Shown here one piece after another: positions 8,388 through 16,313 of a stretch of 17,223 bases of DNA. Position numbers and translations under genes: made by a program. Under the pieces are notes generated by a model that was not told the origin of the DNA, did no database searches, and worked only from the letters and a program-made list of their open reading frames with translations. This DNA comes from Mageeibacillus sp. UBA1193 (GTDB taxonomy: Bacteria > Bacillota > Clostridia > Saccharofermentanales > Saccharofermentanaceae), in assembly GCA_002310155.1 (NCBI GenBank), contig DBYF01000129.1, forward strand, positions 1-17,223, given 5' to 3'. The first letter of the stretch is position 1; every line of letters starts with the position of its first letter.

Positions 8388-8672
8388 ATGGACAATATGG
8401 GAATCTTTCTTCCGGTCATGGTACTTGTATCCTTTGCTTGGATCACTCCTTTCCTGGCTTTTGGTTTAAAGAAGAAAAGTAAAAAGGCTTTTAAGCTGAC
8501 TTTAATCAATGGAGCTGCTTTTTCAGCGTTGTCACTGGTGCTTGTTATCTTCGCGGTTATCTTTAAGGGTGAGCCCCTGATCGTTTTTGCTGGTGCAAGT
8601 ATGGCGCTCCTGATGCCGCATCTCATACTGACATTTAAGATTTTCGATGTGGCCAATCAATCACGCTACTGA
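8388..8672 (+). CDS. Small three-helix membrane protein of unknown function (94 aa)
   Basis: I do not recognise a family. Three membrane segments are visible: about residues 5-27, 37-61 and 64-87. A strongly basic loop (LKKKSKKAFK) follows the first, so the first loop should face the cytoplasm and the N-terminus the outside. There is no catalytic motif. Codon choice is somewhat less GC-rich than in neighbours (more TTT, GCT and CTT). The start has an ATGAGG ribosome site. The stop at 8670-8672 runs almost directly into the terminator at 8679, which supports a real 3' end. The loop spacing and the turn VIFKGEPLIVF resemble the 107-residue protein at 5348-5671 (AIFKKDLPILFF), so the two could be distant paralogues. 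It may be co-transcribed with the dehydrogenase or have its own promoter. Confidence 0.7.
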   Translation: MDNMGIFLPVMVLVSFAWITPFLAFGLKKKSKKAFKLTLINGAAFSALSLVLVIFAVIFKGEPLIVFAGASMALLMPHLILTFKIFDVANQSRY

Positions 8673-8678
8673 AAAAAG

Positions 8679-8708
8679 AAAAGGCGCCGTTTGAATGCGG
8701 CGCCTTTT
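8679..8708. terminator. Bidirectional intrinsic terminator between convergent genes
   Basis: A perfect stem GGCGCCG (8683-8689) pairs with CGGCGCC (8698-8704) around an 8-base loop. It is extended by AAAA pairing with TTTT and flanked by an A-rich tract on the left (from 8672) and six T on the right. Read on the + strand it ends the small membrane protein operon; read on the - strand the A-rich side becomes a U-rich tail that ends ychF. Confidence 0.93.
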
Positions 8709-8729
8709 TTGTTTGTGTCAATTATCTGA

Positions 8730-9821
8730 TTATACGTTGAAACGGAAGAGAACAACGTCTCCATCCTTCATGACGTATTCCTTACCTTCGGATCTTACCA
8801 GACCCTTTTCCTTAGCAGCTGTATAAGTTCCGCATGCCATCAGGTCATCGAAGGCGACAACTTCGGCACGGATGAATCCACGCTCGAAATCCGAGTGGAT
8901 CTTACCGGCGGCCTGAGGTGCCTTAGTTCCGTTCTTGATCGTCCAGGCACGAACTTCCTGCGGGCCGGCTGTCAGGTAGGAGATGAGGCCTAAGAGCTTG
9001 TAGCTGGCCTGGATCATCTTATCAAGACCCGACTGTGTAAGACCAAGTTCCTCGAGGAACATTGCCTTTTCTTCCGGATCGAGCATAGCGATCTCTTCTT
9101 CGATCTTCGCAGAGATGACGACACATTCTTCGCCGGAACGTGCAGCGATCTCCTGAACTGTCTTTACATATTCGATGTCCGGATTGGAGATATCACTCTC
9201 AGCGATGTTTGCAACATAGAGAACAGGCTTAAGGGAGAGAAGAGCGAGATCCTTTACGAATTCCATCTCTTCCTCGTCGAAAGTGAGGGAACGTGCCGGC
9301 TTTTCTTCTTCGAGAGTCTTTGCGATTCTCTCATAGCAGTCGAGTTCAGCCTGGAACTTCTTGTCGCCGCCCTTCATCATCTTTCTGACCTTGTCGAGAC
9401 GACGGTCCATATATTCCATGTCAGAGAGGATCAGTTCGAGTTCGATGGTTTCCACGTCACGCTTCGGATTAGCGCCACCGTCAACGTGTACAACGTTGGA
9501 GTCGTCAAAGCAGCGTACAACATGTACGATCGCATCTACTTCACGGATGTTAGCCAGGAACTTGTTGCCAAGACCTTCGCCCTTACTTGCACCGCGGACA
9601 AGACCTGCGATATCAACAAATTCGATTACTGCCGGAGTGTATTTCTCCGGGTTATACATCTTAGCAAGCTCGTCCAGACGGCTGTCCGGTACGGAAACGA
9701 CACCGACGTTCGGTTCGATCGTGCAGAAAGGATAGTTAGCGGACTCTGCTCCGGCCTTAGTGATTGCGTTAAAAAGTGTGCTTTTGCCGACGTTTGGCAA
9801 ACCAACGATACCCAGTTTCAT
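8730..9821 (-). CDS. ychF: Ribosome-binding ATPase YchF (Obg-like)
   Basis: A 363-residue member of the Obg/YchF (OLA1) family that binds ribosomes and hydrolyses ATP rather than GTP. The P-loop is G7-LPNVGKST, followed by the switch segment NYPFCTIEPNVG and the G3 motif DIAGLVRGASKGEG (about 70-83). The base-specificity motif reads N205-I-A-E208, in place of the NKxD of GTPases, which agrees with ATP preference. A helical coiled-coil insert spans about 125-200. The C-terminal TGS domain (about 280-363) has the family's TAGPQEVRAWT and KIHSDFERGFIRAE stretches. Length is the usual one. On its own strand the start has a GAGGT ribosome site 7 bases upstream. It is monocistronic: divergent from comM, convergent with the left operon, with its own promoter and a shared terminator. 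Confidence 0.97.
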   Translation of the reverse strand: MKLGIVGLPNVGKSTLFNAITKAGAESANYPFCTIEPNVGVVSVPDSRLDELAKMYNPEKYTPAVIEFVDIAGLVRGASKGEGLGNKFLANIREVDAIVHVVRCFDDSNVVHVDGGANPKRDVETIELELILSDMEYMDRRLDKVRKMMKGGDKKFQAELDCYERIAKTLEEEKPARSLTFDEEEMEFVKDLALLSLKPVLYVANIAESDISNPDIEYVKTVQEIAARSGEECVVISAKIEEEIAMLDPEEKAMFLEELGLTQSGLDKMIQASYKLLGLISYLTAGPQEVRAWTIKNGTKAPQAAGKIHSDFERGFIRAEVVAFDDLMACGTYTAAKEKGLVRSEGKEYVMKDGDVVLFRFNV

Positions 9822-9869
9822 GAAATGACCTCATCTCTATATATTAGATTTATATATCAACAACGCCAT

Positions 9870-9897
9870 ATTATAGCACATTTCGTACTTTTGTCGT
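9870..9897 (-). promoter_or_regulatory. Promoter for ychF (extended -10)
   Basis: On the - strand a perfect TATAAT (complement of 9870-9875) is preceded by TG one base upstream (extended -10). At 16 bases' spacing lies ACGACA (complement of 9892-9897), which shares GACA with the -35 consensus. Transcription would start about 45 bases before the ychF ATG. This is the only convincing promoter for ychF in the divergent gap. Confidence 0.7.
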
Positions 9898-9906
9898 GTT
9901 TTGTCG
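9889..9906 (+). repeat. Direct repeat TTTTGTCG in the ychF/comM divergent region
   Basis: TTTTGTCG occurs at 9889-9896 and again at 9899-9906, one helical turn (10 bases) apart. The first copy overlaps the predicted -35 of ychF. Such spacing suits a protein binding one face of the helix, but with only two copies of a short word it could be chance. Confidence 0.5.
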
Positions 9907-9939
9907 AAAAAATCGTGAGATATGCAAAAACGAAAAGAG

Positions 9940-9945
9940 TACAAT
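9940..9945 (+). promoter_or_regulatory. Possible -10 element for the comM-dprA genes
   Basis: TACAAT lies 28 bases before the comM start and matches five of six bases of the -10 consensus. No recognisable -35 is found at 16-18 bases upstream, so this is a weak call. Some promoter is expected in this divergent gap because comM is the first + strand gene after it. Confidence 0.35.
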
Positions 9946-9973
9946 GACCTAAATCTTATGCGGGAGGTGCAAT

Positions 9974-11572
9974 ATGACGACGATCCCATCACGGAACGCG
10001 AGAGTGAAAACGCTTTATCTTCAGGGACTTGAAGGCATGGAAGCAGAAGTGGAAGCATCGATCTTTCCCGGGCTTCCGAGTTTCGAAGTCGTAGGCCTCG
10101 GTGACTCATCGATACGTGAGGCGAAAGAGCGAGTCCGTGCCAGTATCCGTTCCTGCGGTTTTACTTTCCCGAACCAGAGGCTTCTGGTCAATATTTCTCC
10201 CGCTTATCTGCATAAGTCCGGATCCTCTTTTGATCTGGCGATCGCCATGGCTATCCTGCTTGCGTCAGACCAGGTCAGAACTGTCCGGAAGAATATCTTC
10301 ATATACGGCGAACTTTCTTTGATCGGTGAGGTCCGTGCGGTTCCCGGAAGCATTTCACGGCTGCTTTGTATTGAGAAGGAAAACGAGATTACATGTATCG
10401 TTCCCGATAAGGACCTTGATGAAGCTCATCTTCTCGGCGTTGACGCTATTGGTGTGAATTCTTTGATGGATGCCGTCTCCGTTGTTTCCAGCGGATGGGA
10501 AAGCACTGTTTCATCCTATGAAGATGTTCCTACTATGGATATACCGGATCCTCAGGTCGATATTTCCTCACTTCGCGGCCAGCCCGAAGCACTTCGGGCG
10601 ATCACTCTGGCCGCAGCGGGATTCCATAATGTTCTTCTGGTCGGATCTCCCGGTACAGGTAAGTCGCTTTCCGCGCGGATCATTCAGGGTATCCTTCCGC
10701 CGCTTACAAAGAGTGAGAAGATCGAACTGCTGCGTGTAGAGAGTGCGCTTTCTGTACTGACAAAAGAAAGCATTGCATCTCGGGAAAGGCCTTTCCGGTA
10801 TGTTCATCATACATGTACTCCATCCGCGATGGTTGGAGGTGGCAGAAATGCAGTACCTGGAGAGATATCACGGGCTTTGAACGGTATTCTTTTCCTCGAT
10901 GAGATGCCTGAATTCTCCCCTCAGGTTCTTGATCTTCTTCGTGTTCCGATCGAGACAGGGGAGATGAAAGTCTCGAGGAATAACTCTACGAATATCTTCC
11001 CGGCAAGATTCATGCTGGTTGGCGCGATGAACCCATGCCGATGCGGTAAATGTATGGATGCTCCTTCCGAGTGTACATGTTCTCCTTCCATGATCGCTTC
11101 GTATCAGAGGAAGGTAAGTGGCGCGCTTTTGGACCGTATGGATATCTACTGCTGTTTGAGCCACATTACTGAAGAGTCTCTTCTCGAAACGATGAAGGGT
11201 GATTTCACCCCTGAAAGCCTGATGTGGCGTTCCCGTATCGAAGAAATATGGGAAAGACAGTATGAACGCTGTAAAGAGGCAGGGATCCGTCCGGTAAGAA
11301 ACGGAGAGTGCAGAGAAGGAAATCTGGGTGAGATATTCCGTCTCGGTGATAAAGAGATGGGATATGCAGCGATGGTTGCCCATCGTCTTCAGTTGTCTGT
11401 GCGGGGACTTCAGAGAATGGTAAGACTCTCCCGTACGATCGCGGATATGGACGGGCAGAAGGATGTCACATGCGAGCATATCATTGAAGCGGTCTCTTTC
11501 CGCCTTCCGAAGTGGGGAGAGAAATCGGAAGTAAGAAAGGAGCCTGTACATGGAAAGCATTCGGTCAGGTGA
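9974..11572 (+). CDS. comM: ComM/YifB-family AAA+ ATPase (Mg-chelatase-like)
   Basis: A 532-residue AAA+ ATPase of the YifB/ComM family. In Haemophilus and Vibrio, ComM is a hexameric helicase that drives branch migration of incoming single-stranded DNA during natural transformation. The N-terminal Lon-protease-like domain (about 1-180) has the family blocks FEVVGLGDSSIREAKERV and GSSFDLAIAMA. The ATPase domain has Walker A GSPGTGKS (224-231) and Walker B GILFLDEMPEF (D309, E310). A cysteine cluster follows, MNPCRCGKCM and ECTC, as is usual in this family, and the C-terminal helical domain reads LSVRGLQRMVRLSRTIAD. The start is supported by CGGGAGGTG upstream. The 3' end overlaps dprA by 23 bases, so the two are translated from one message. 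Length is slightly above the usual ~505 residues. Confidence 0.93.
   Translation: MTTIPSRNARVKTLYLQGLEGMEAEVEASIFPGLPSFEVVGLGDSSIREAKERVRASIRSCGFTFPNQRLLVNISPAYLHKSGSSFDLAIAMAILLASDQVRTVRKNIFIYGELSLIGEVRAVPGSISRLLCIEKENEITCIVPDKDLDEAHLLGVDAIGVNSLMDAVSVVSSGWESTVSSYEDVPTMDIPDPQVDISSLRGQPEALRAITLAAAGFHNVLLVGSPGTGKSLSARIIQGILPPLTKSEKIELLRVESALSVLTKESIASRERPFRYVHHTCTPSAMVGGGRNAVPGEISRALNGILFLDEMPEFSPQVLDLLRVPIETGEMKVSRNNSTNIFPARFMLVGAMNPCRCGKCMDAPSECTCSPSMIASYQRKVSGALLDRMDIYCCLSHITEESLLETMKGDFTPESLMWRSRIEEIWERQYERCKEAGIRPVRNGECREGNLGEIFRLGDKEMGYAAMVAHRLQLSVRGLQRMVRLSRTIADMDGQKDVTCEHIIEAVSFRLPKWGEKSEVRKEPVHGKHSVR
11536..11542 (+). promoter_or_regulatory. Ribosome binding site AAAGGAG of dprA, inside comM
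   Basis: AAAGGAG lies 7 bases before ATG 11550 and within the last codons of comM. It supports the overlapping start of dprA instead of the later in-frame ATG codons at 11592 and 11607. Confidence 0.75.
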
Positions 11573-12719
11573 TCTTTTCTGTTCGCTTCTGATGGCAAAT
11601 AAGATCATGACAGGAAACCAGATCTATAAAGTGGTCAAAGAACAGAAGCTTTCCTCGCTTCAGGAATTCTTTGAACGAAGGGAAGAACTGTTTACCGATA
11701 AGTATATGTCTCCGGATCAACTCGACGCATGGACAAAGTATATGGAAACTCCGGCGTATCAGCGATTCGACGAGTATGTCGATTATGTGAGGAAACATAA
11801 TATCCGATCTGTGAATAAACTGGATGATACGTATCCTGAGTATATGATGATACTTACGAATATGCCTCTGATCATATACTACCGTGGGGATCTGTCCTTG
11901 CTGGCGAAGGATAAGACACGTGTATGTGTTGTCGGGACACGGCGCCCGTCGGCATATGGCCGTAGGGTCACACGGGACTTCTCAGGGAAACTCGCAAAGC
12001 ATGACATTGTCATCGTCAGTGGTCTTGCAAGAGGAGTCGATACCAGAGCGCACGAGGCCTGCCTGGAGGCTGGCGGGAAAACGATCGCGGTTCTCCCTTG
12101 CGGGCTCGATAAGGTATATCCGCAGGAAAACAAAGAGCTTTTTGACAAGATCGAAAAGGACGGCCTTCTGATATCTGAGCTTGCTCCCGGCACAGAGCCG
12201 ATCCGTCAGTATTTCCCTGCCCGTAACAGGATCCTTTCCGCTGTGTCGGACTGTGTCCTTATCACTGAGGCGGGGAAAAACAGCGGTACGCTGCATACGG
12301 CAAGCTTCGCGATCAATCAGGGGAAGGATGTCTTTGCAGTTCCGAGTATCATTTATTCGGAGACTGCTGACGGCAACCTCTCGCTTCTTAAAGATGGCGC
12401 GACGATCGCGACAGAGCCGGAAGATATCCTGACATATCTGGCAAAAGCCGTCTTTTATCGGGAACTTGAGGAGATCAAAGAAGAGTTTGACCGAAGAAAA
12501 CTTGAAAGAAAGATACAAAACGATCCCGACCAGCTTACTTCAGAGGAGATCCAGCGGCTGATATACGATCAGCTGAGCTCTGGAGAGCTTTCTGCCGACG
12601 AGATCGTAAGGGAAAGCGGGCTGCCTTATCGGGCAGTGATTTTTGAACTTGGAAAAATGGAACTGGAGGGGAGAGTCGCCAAAGAACGGCAAAAATATGT
12701 TTTGACAATTCGCTTTTAA
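11550..12719 (+). CDS. dprA: DNA-processing protein DprA (Smf)
   Basis: DprA binds incoming single-stranded DNA and loads RecA onto it during transformation. The 389-residue protein has an N-terminal helical region (about 1-100), then the Rossmann-like DprA fold (about 105-305): VVGTRRPSAYGRR (G129, R131), SGLARGVDTRAHE (157-169), the PCGLDKVYPQEN strand-loop, FPARNRIL (R225-N-R227) and ITEAGKNSGTLHT (S245, G246, T247). The nucleic-acid-binding pocket motifs are therefore intact. A C-terminal winged-helix-like domain (about 320-389) is present, as in many DprA proteins. Its start overlaps comM by 23 bases. The order dprA-topA-trmFO is conserved in Firmicutes. Its last codons contain the -35 of the topA promoter. 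dprA is widespread in bacteria not known to be competent, so its presence does not prove competence. Confidence 0.96.
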   Translation: MESIRSGDLFCSLLMANKIMTGNQIYKVVKEQKLSSLQEFFERREELFTDKYMSPDQLDAWTKYMETPAYQRFDEYVDYVRKHNIRSVNKLDDTYPEYMMILTNMPLIIYYRGDLSLLAKDKTRVCVVGTRRPSAYGRRVTRDFSGKLAKHDIVIVSGLARGVDTRAHEACLEAGGKTIAVLPCGLDKVYPQENKELFDKIEKDGLLISELAPGTEPIRQYFPARNRILSAVSDCVLITEAGKNSGTLHTASFAINQGKDVFAVPSIIYSETADGNLSLLKDGATIATEPEDILTYLAKAVFYRELEEIKEEFDRRKLERKIQNDPDQLTSEEIQRLIYDQLSSGELSADEIVRESGLPYRAVIFELGKMELEGRVAKERQKYVLTIRF

Positions 12720-12730
12720 TGAATTATATA
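12702..12730 (+). promoter_or_regulatory. Promoter for topA
   Basis: A perfect -35 TTGACA (12702-12707) lies in the last codons of dprA. After exactly 17 bases comes TATATA (12725-12730), matching four of six -10 bases. Transcription would begin near 12737, about 34 bases before the topA ATG. This allows topA-trmFO expression independent of comM-dprA. Confidence 0.65.
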
Positions 12731-12770
12731 TAGATACTGTCAGAAAAAAACAACGGGAGCAGTACCAGGC

Positions 12771-14978
12771 ATGAGCAAAAACTTAGTTATAGTCGAGTCT
12801 CCGGCGAAGGCCAAGACCATCGGCAGATACTTGGGAAAAGAATATAAAATCGCAGCATCCGTCGGACATATCCGCGATCTGCCTTCTTCGACGATGGGCG
12901 TTGACGTCCGTCACGATTTCCGACCGACATATATTAATATGCGCGGTAAGGAGAAAGTCATCCGTGAATTGAAGGATCTGGCGGCATCGTCTGACCGTAT
13001 CTATATCGCAACGGACCCTGACCGCGAGGGAGAAGCTATTGCCTGGCATATTGCCAAGGTCCTGAATATTGACCTGGATGATGACTGCCGTATCTCTTTT
13101 AACGAGATCACAGAGAAAGCGATCAAAAACGCGATCATGTCCCCGAGAAAGATCGATATCGATCTGGTAAATGCCCAGCAGGCACGCCGTGTTCTGGACC
13201 GTCTGGTAGGTTATGAACTCAGCCCGCTTCTTTGGAGCAAAGTAAGAAAGGGCCTTTCTGCAGGTCGTGTTCAGTCTGTTGCGACCAAGCTCGTTGTTGA
13301 CAGAGAAAAAGAGATCGAGGCATTCGTTCCTGAAGAATACTGGAACATTAATGCTGAACTTACACCGGTAGATACCAGCTTCCCGTTTAAGGCAAGATAT
13401 CACGGTGAGAAGACGAACGGTAAGATCGAAAAGGTCAAGATCGGCAGTAAAGAGGAGACAGATGCTCTTCTGGCCAAGATCGCTAACGGCCAGTATCTTG
13501 TCGATACTGTTAAGAAGGGCAGAAAGCTCCGTCAGCCTTTCGCTCCGTTTACCACAAGTACACTCCAGCAGGAAGCGTCAAGAAGAATCAGCTTCACTTC
13601 CAGAAAGACCATGAGCGTTGCCCAGCAGCTTTATGAAGGTGTTGAGATCGCAGGGCAGGGTCAGGTGGCTCTTGTTTCCTACATCCGTACTGACTCCGTT
13701 CGTGTTTCTGATGAAGCAATGACAGCAGCAAGACGTCTGATCGCCGAGAAGTACGGCGAGAAGTTCCTGCCGAAGTCTCCTAGAAAATACGCAAATAAGA
13801 ACTCTGCTCAGGATGCGCATGAGGCGATCCGTCCGGCACACTTTGAACTGGATCCGGAATCGATCCGTTCTTCCCTGAGTGTAGATCAGTACAGACTCTA
13901 CAAGCTGATCTGGGACCGTTTCCTGGCATCTCAGATGGCTTCCGCGGAAGTTGATACAGTATCTCTGGATGTTATCTGCCAGAGCTCGATCTTCCGTGCG
14001 CAGGGTGAAACGATCAAGTTCCAGGGATTCCTGGCAGCATATGCGGATATCGCAGATGATAACGCTGATGATGAGAAGAATGTGAAGGCTAAACTTCCGG
14101 AACTTACGGATGGACAGGCTCTGAAACTTATCGATATCAAGTCCGAGCAGAAGTTTACTCTTCCGCCGGCAAGATTTACTGAAGCAACGCTCATCAAGAC
14201 TCTTGAAGAGAAGGGTATCGGCCGTCCTTCGACATATGCGCCGACTATCTCTACTATCCTCGAGAGAAACTACATTGATAAGAAGGGTAAGATCATCTAT
14301 CCGACAGATCTCGGCAAAGTGGTTACACTTCTTCTTTCCGAAAACTTCACGGAGATCGTTGATGTCTCCTTTACTGCTGACATGGAGTCGAAACTCGATG
14401 AGATCGAAGTAGGCAAGAAGGACTGGGTCAAAGTTCTCGGTGAGTTCTATCCGCCTTTCCACGAGCTGATTGTCAAGGCCGGATCTGCTGTTTCCAAAGT
14501 AAAGATGGAAGAGAAGCAGATCGGCGAGAAGTGCCCTGAGTGCGGCGGCGATCTTATCATTAAAGAAGGCCGTTTCGGTCAGTTTGTTGCCTGCTCTCAT
14601 TTCCCGGAGTGCAAGTTCACCAGAAATGTAGAAGTAACGGTCAAGGGTTCCTGCCCGCTCTGTGGTTCCGGCCTCGTTTCACACCGCTCCAACAAGTATA
14701 AGGGTCGTGTATTCTATACTTGCGATAAGAAGGGCTCTGACGCCGAGTGCGGTTTCATCAGCTGGTATCTCCCGGTAGAGGGTCAGAAGTGTGATACATG
14801 CGGAAGCTACATGGTATGGAAGCGTTTCCGTGGCAGAGCATATCCTAAGTGCGCGAATCCGGAATGCCCGAAGAATACTGCGAAGAAGTCTGCTAAGTCA
14901 GATGATGAAGAGAAGCCGGCGGTAAAAGAGAAGAAGAGCAGCCGCAAGAAGTCTTCAGCAGCTTCTGAAGAGGCTTGA
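12771..14978 (+). CDS. topA: DNA topoisomerase I (type IA)
   Basis: It relaxes negative supercoils by cutting and passing one DNA strand. The 735-residue protein starts with the Toprim domain: VIVESPAKAKTIG (E9) and TDPDREGEAIAW (D82, D84, E86), the metal-binding acidic residues. The cleavage tyrosine is Y304 in VSYIRTDS. Domains surrounding the DNA-holding cavity follow to about residue 575 and include GIGRPSTYAPTI. Three C4 zinc ribbons complete the C-terminus, starting at C588 (CPECGG), C628 (CPLCGS) and C674 (CDTCGS), and a Lys/Ser/Glu-rich tail of about 30 residues, probably disordered, closes the protein. The ribosome site is CGGGAG, 11 bases before the ATG. It has its own promoter in the end of dprA. 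trmFO follows after 3 bases. Confidence 0.98.
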   Translation: MSKNLVIVESPAKAKTIGRYLGKEYKIAASVGHIRDLPSSTMGVDVRHDFRPTYINMRGKEKVIRELKDLAASSDRIYIATDPDREGEAIAWHIAKVLNIDLDDDCRISFNEITEKAIKNAIMSPRKIDIDLVNAQQARRVLDRLVGYELSPLLWSKVRKGLSAGRVQSVATKLVVDREKEIEAFVPEEYWNINAELTPVDTSFPFKARYHGEKTNGKIEKVKIGSKEETDALLAKIANGQYLVDTVKKGRKLRQPFAPFTTSTLQQEASRRISFTSRKTMSVAQQLYEGVEIAGQGQVALVSYIRTDSVRVSDEAMTAARRLIAEKYGEKFLPKSPRKYANKNSAQDAHEAIRPAHFELDPESIRSSLSVDQYRLYKLIWDRFLASQMASAEVDTVSLDVICQSSIFRAQGETIKFQGFLAAYADIADDNADDEKNVKAKLPELTDGQALKLIDIKSEQKFTLPPARFTEATLIKTLEEKGIGRPSTYAPTISTILERNYIDKKGKIIYPTDLGKVVTLLLSENFTEIVDVSFTADMESKLDEIEVGKKDWVKVLGEFYPPFHELIVKAGSAVSKVKMEEKQIGEKCPECGGDLIIKEGRFGQFVACSHFPECKFTRNVEVTVKGSCPLCGSGLVSHRSNKYKGRVFYTCDKKGSDAECGFISWYLPVEGQKCDTCGSYMVWKRFRGRAYPKCANPECPKNTAKKSAKSDDEEKPAVKEKKSSRKKSSAASEEA

Positions 14979-14981
14979 TCT

Positions 14982-16313
14982 ATGGACCAGCCTCAGATCA
15001 CGATCATTGGCGCCGGACTTGCGGGTTCGGAAGCTGCATATCAGGCATCCCGTCTGGGCGTCAAAGTACGTCTTTATGAGATGAAACCTGTACGAAAGAG
15101 CCCTGCACATCACACAGATGGTTTCGCGGAGCTTGTCTGCAGTAATTCTCTCAGGTCTAATCAGCTGGAAAACGGTGTCGGCCTTTTAAAAGAAGAACTG
15201 CGTATCCTCGGATCACTCATTATGGAATCTGCGGATAAGAGCCAGGTCCCTGCAGGCGGTGCTCTTGCTGTTGACCGTGAGGAATTCTCCGGATATATAA
15301 CGAGAAAGATCCTCGATGATCCCAATATTGAAGTCATCTATGACGAGATCCACAGCATCCCGGAAGATGGCATCGTAGTCATTGCTACCGGTCCTCTTAC
15401 TGATGGAGACCTGTATGACAGCATCATGGAGAAGATCGGCCATCAGGATATGCATTTTTTTGACGCAGCGGCTCCGATCGTAACTGAAGCCAGTATCGAC
15501 CGTTCGATCTGTTTTGCGATGTCCCGTTATGGAAAGGGCGGAGATGATTATCTCAACTGTCCGATGAATGAAGAAGAATACCGTCGTTTCTACGATGCGC
15601 TTGTATCGGCAGAGCTTGCGGATGTTAAGGGCTTTGATAAGGAAACTGTCTTCGAAGGCTGCATGCCGATCGAGACAATGGCGAAGCGTGGATACGATAC
15701 TATGCGCTTTGGTCCCTTAAAGCCGGTCGGTCTGATCGATCCGAGGACAGGAGAAGAGCCTTATGCATGTGTTCAGCTCCGTCAGGATGATAGAAGTGCT
15801 TCGATCTACAATATCGTAGGTTTCCAGACGCGTCTGAAATTCCCGGAACAGAAGAGGGTGTTCCAGATGATCCCGGGTCTTCAGAATGCAGAGTTTGCAA
15901 GACTTGGTGTCATGCACAGAAATACTTATATTGAATCGCCGAAACTTCTTGACTCGACGTATCGGATGAAGGATGATAAAAATGTCTATTTTGCTGGACA
16001 GATCACCGGTGTTGAAGGTTATATTGAGTCCACGGCTTCAGGTTATCTCGCCGGATACTATGCGGCACTTTCTGCACTTGGAAAAGAAAGCCCTGTTACA
16101 TTCTCGGCGGAGACGATGATCGGCGCGATGGCTTCTTATGTATCAGATCCTTCGGTGCGTCATTTTGCGCCGATGAACGCGAACTTCGGCCTTGTGGCTC
16201 CGCTTGGATACAAGGTCAAGGGTAAGAAAAAGGAAAAGAATCTGGCTTATGCTGAGCGAGCAATTGCTCAGGTTATCGAGAACAAAGATAAGATGGAGAC
16301 GCTTTGGAAATGA
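14982..16313 (+). CDS. trmFO: Methylenetetrahydrofolate-tRNA-(uracil-5-)-methyltransferase TrmFO
   Basis: This flavoenzyme methylates U54 of the tRNA T-loop (making m5U54, ribothymidine) using methylenetetrahydrofolate and FADH2, instead of the SAM-dependent TrmA of enterobacteria. The 443 residues match the family. The N-terminal FAD site reads IIGAGLAGSEAA (G10, G12, G15), followed by the family blocks ELVCSNSLRSNQLENGVGLLKEE-like (C53, split here by my numbering) and FEGCMPIETMAKRG. The two cysteines C53 and C227 correspond to the reactive pair of known TrmFO proteins. VEGYIESTASGYLAG near residue 345 is the second FAD-binding block. The gene starts 3 bases after topA, with the ribosome site AGAGG inside the topA end, and its stop overlaps the start of the next gene. 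Confidence 0.97.
   Translation: MDQPQITIIGAGLAGSEAAYQASRLGVKVRLYEMKPVRKSPAHHTDGFAELVCSNSLRSNQLENGVGLLKEELRILGSLIMESADKSQVPAGGALAVDREEFSGYITRKILDDPNIEVIYDEIHSIPEDGIVVIATGPLTDGDLYDSIMEKIGHQDMHFFDAAAPIVTEASIDRSICFAMSRYGKGGDDYLNCPMNEEEYRRFYDALVSAELADVKGFDKETVFEGCMPIETMAKRGYDTMRFGPLKPVGLIDPRTGEEPYACVQLRQDDRSASIYNIVGFQTRLKFPEQKRVFQMIPGLQNAEFARLGVMHRNTYIESPKLLDSTYRMKDDKNVYFAGQITGVEGYIESTASGYLAGYYAALSALGKESPVTFSAETMIGAMASYVSDPSVRHFAPMNANFGLVAPLGYKVKGKKKEKNLAYAERAIAQVIENKDKMETLWK

Noticed and set aside
9486..9947. A 153-codon + strand frame opposite the start of ychF and crossing the divergent gap
   Set aside because: It overlaps the intact N-terminal P-loop region of ychF in antisense, reads through its promoter, and has no family-like sequence.
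12735..12764. Inverted repeat TACTG/CAGTA around the topA ribosome site
   Set aside because: Only 5 base pairs with a 20-base loop; too weak to claim a regulatory leader.
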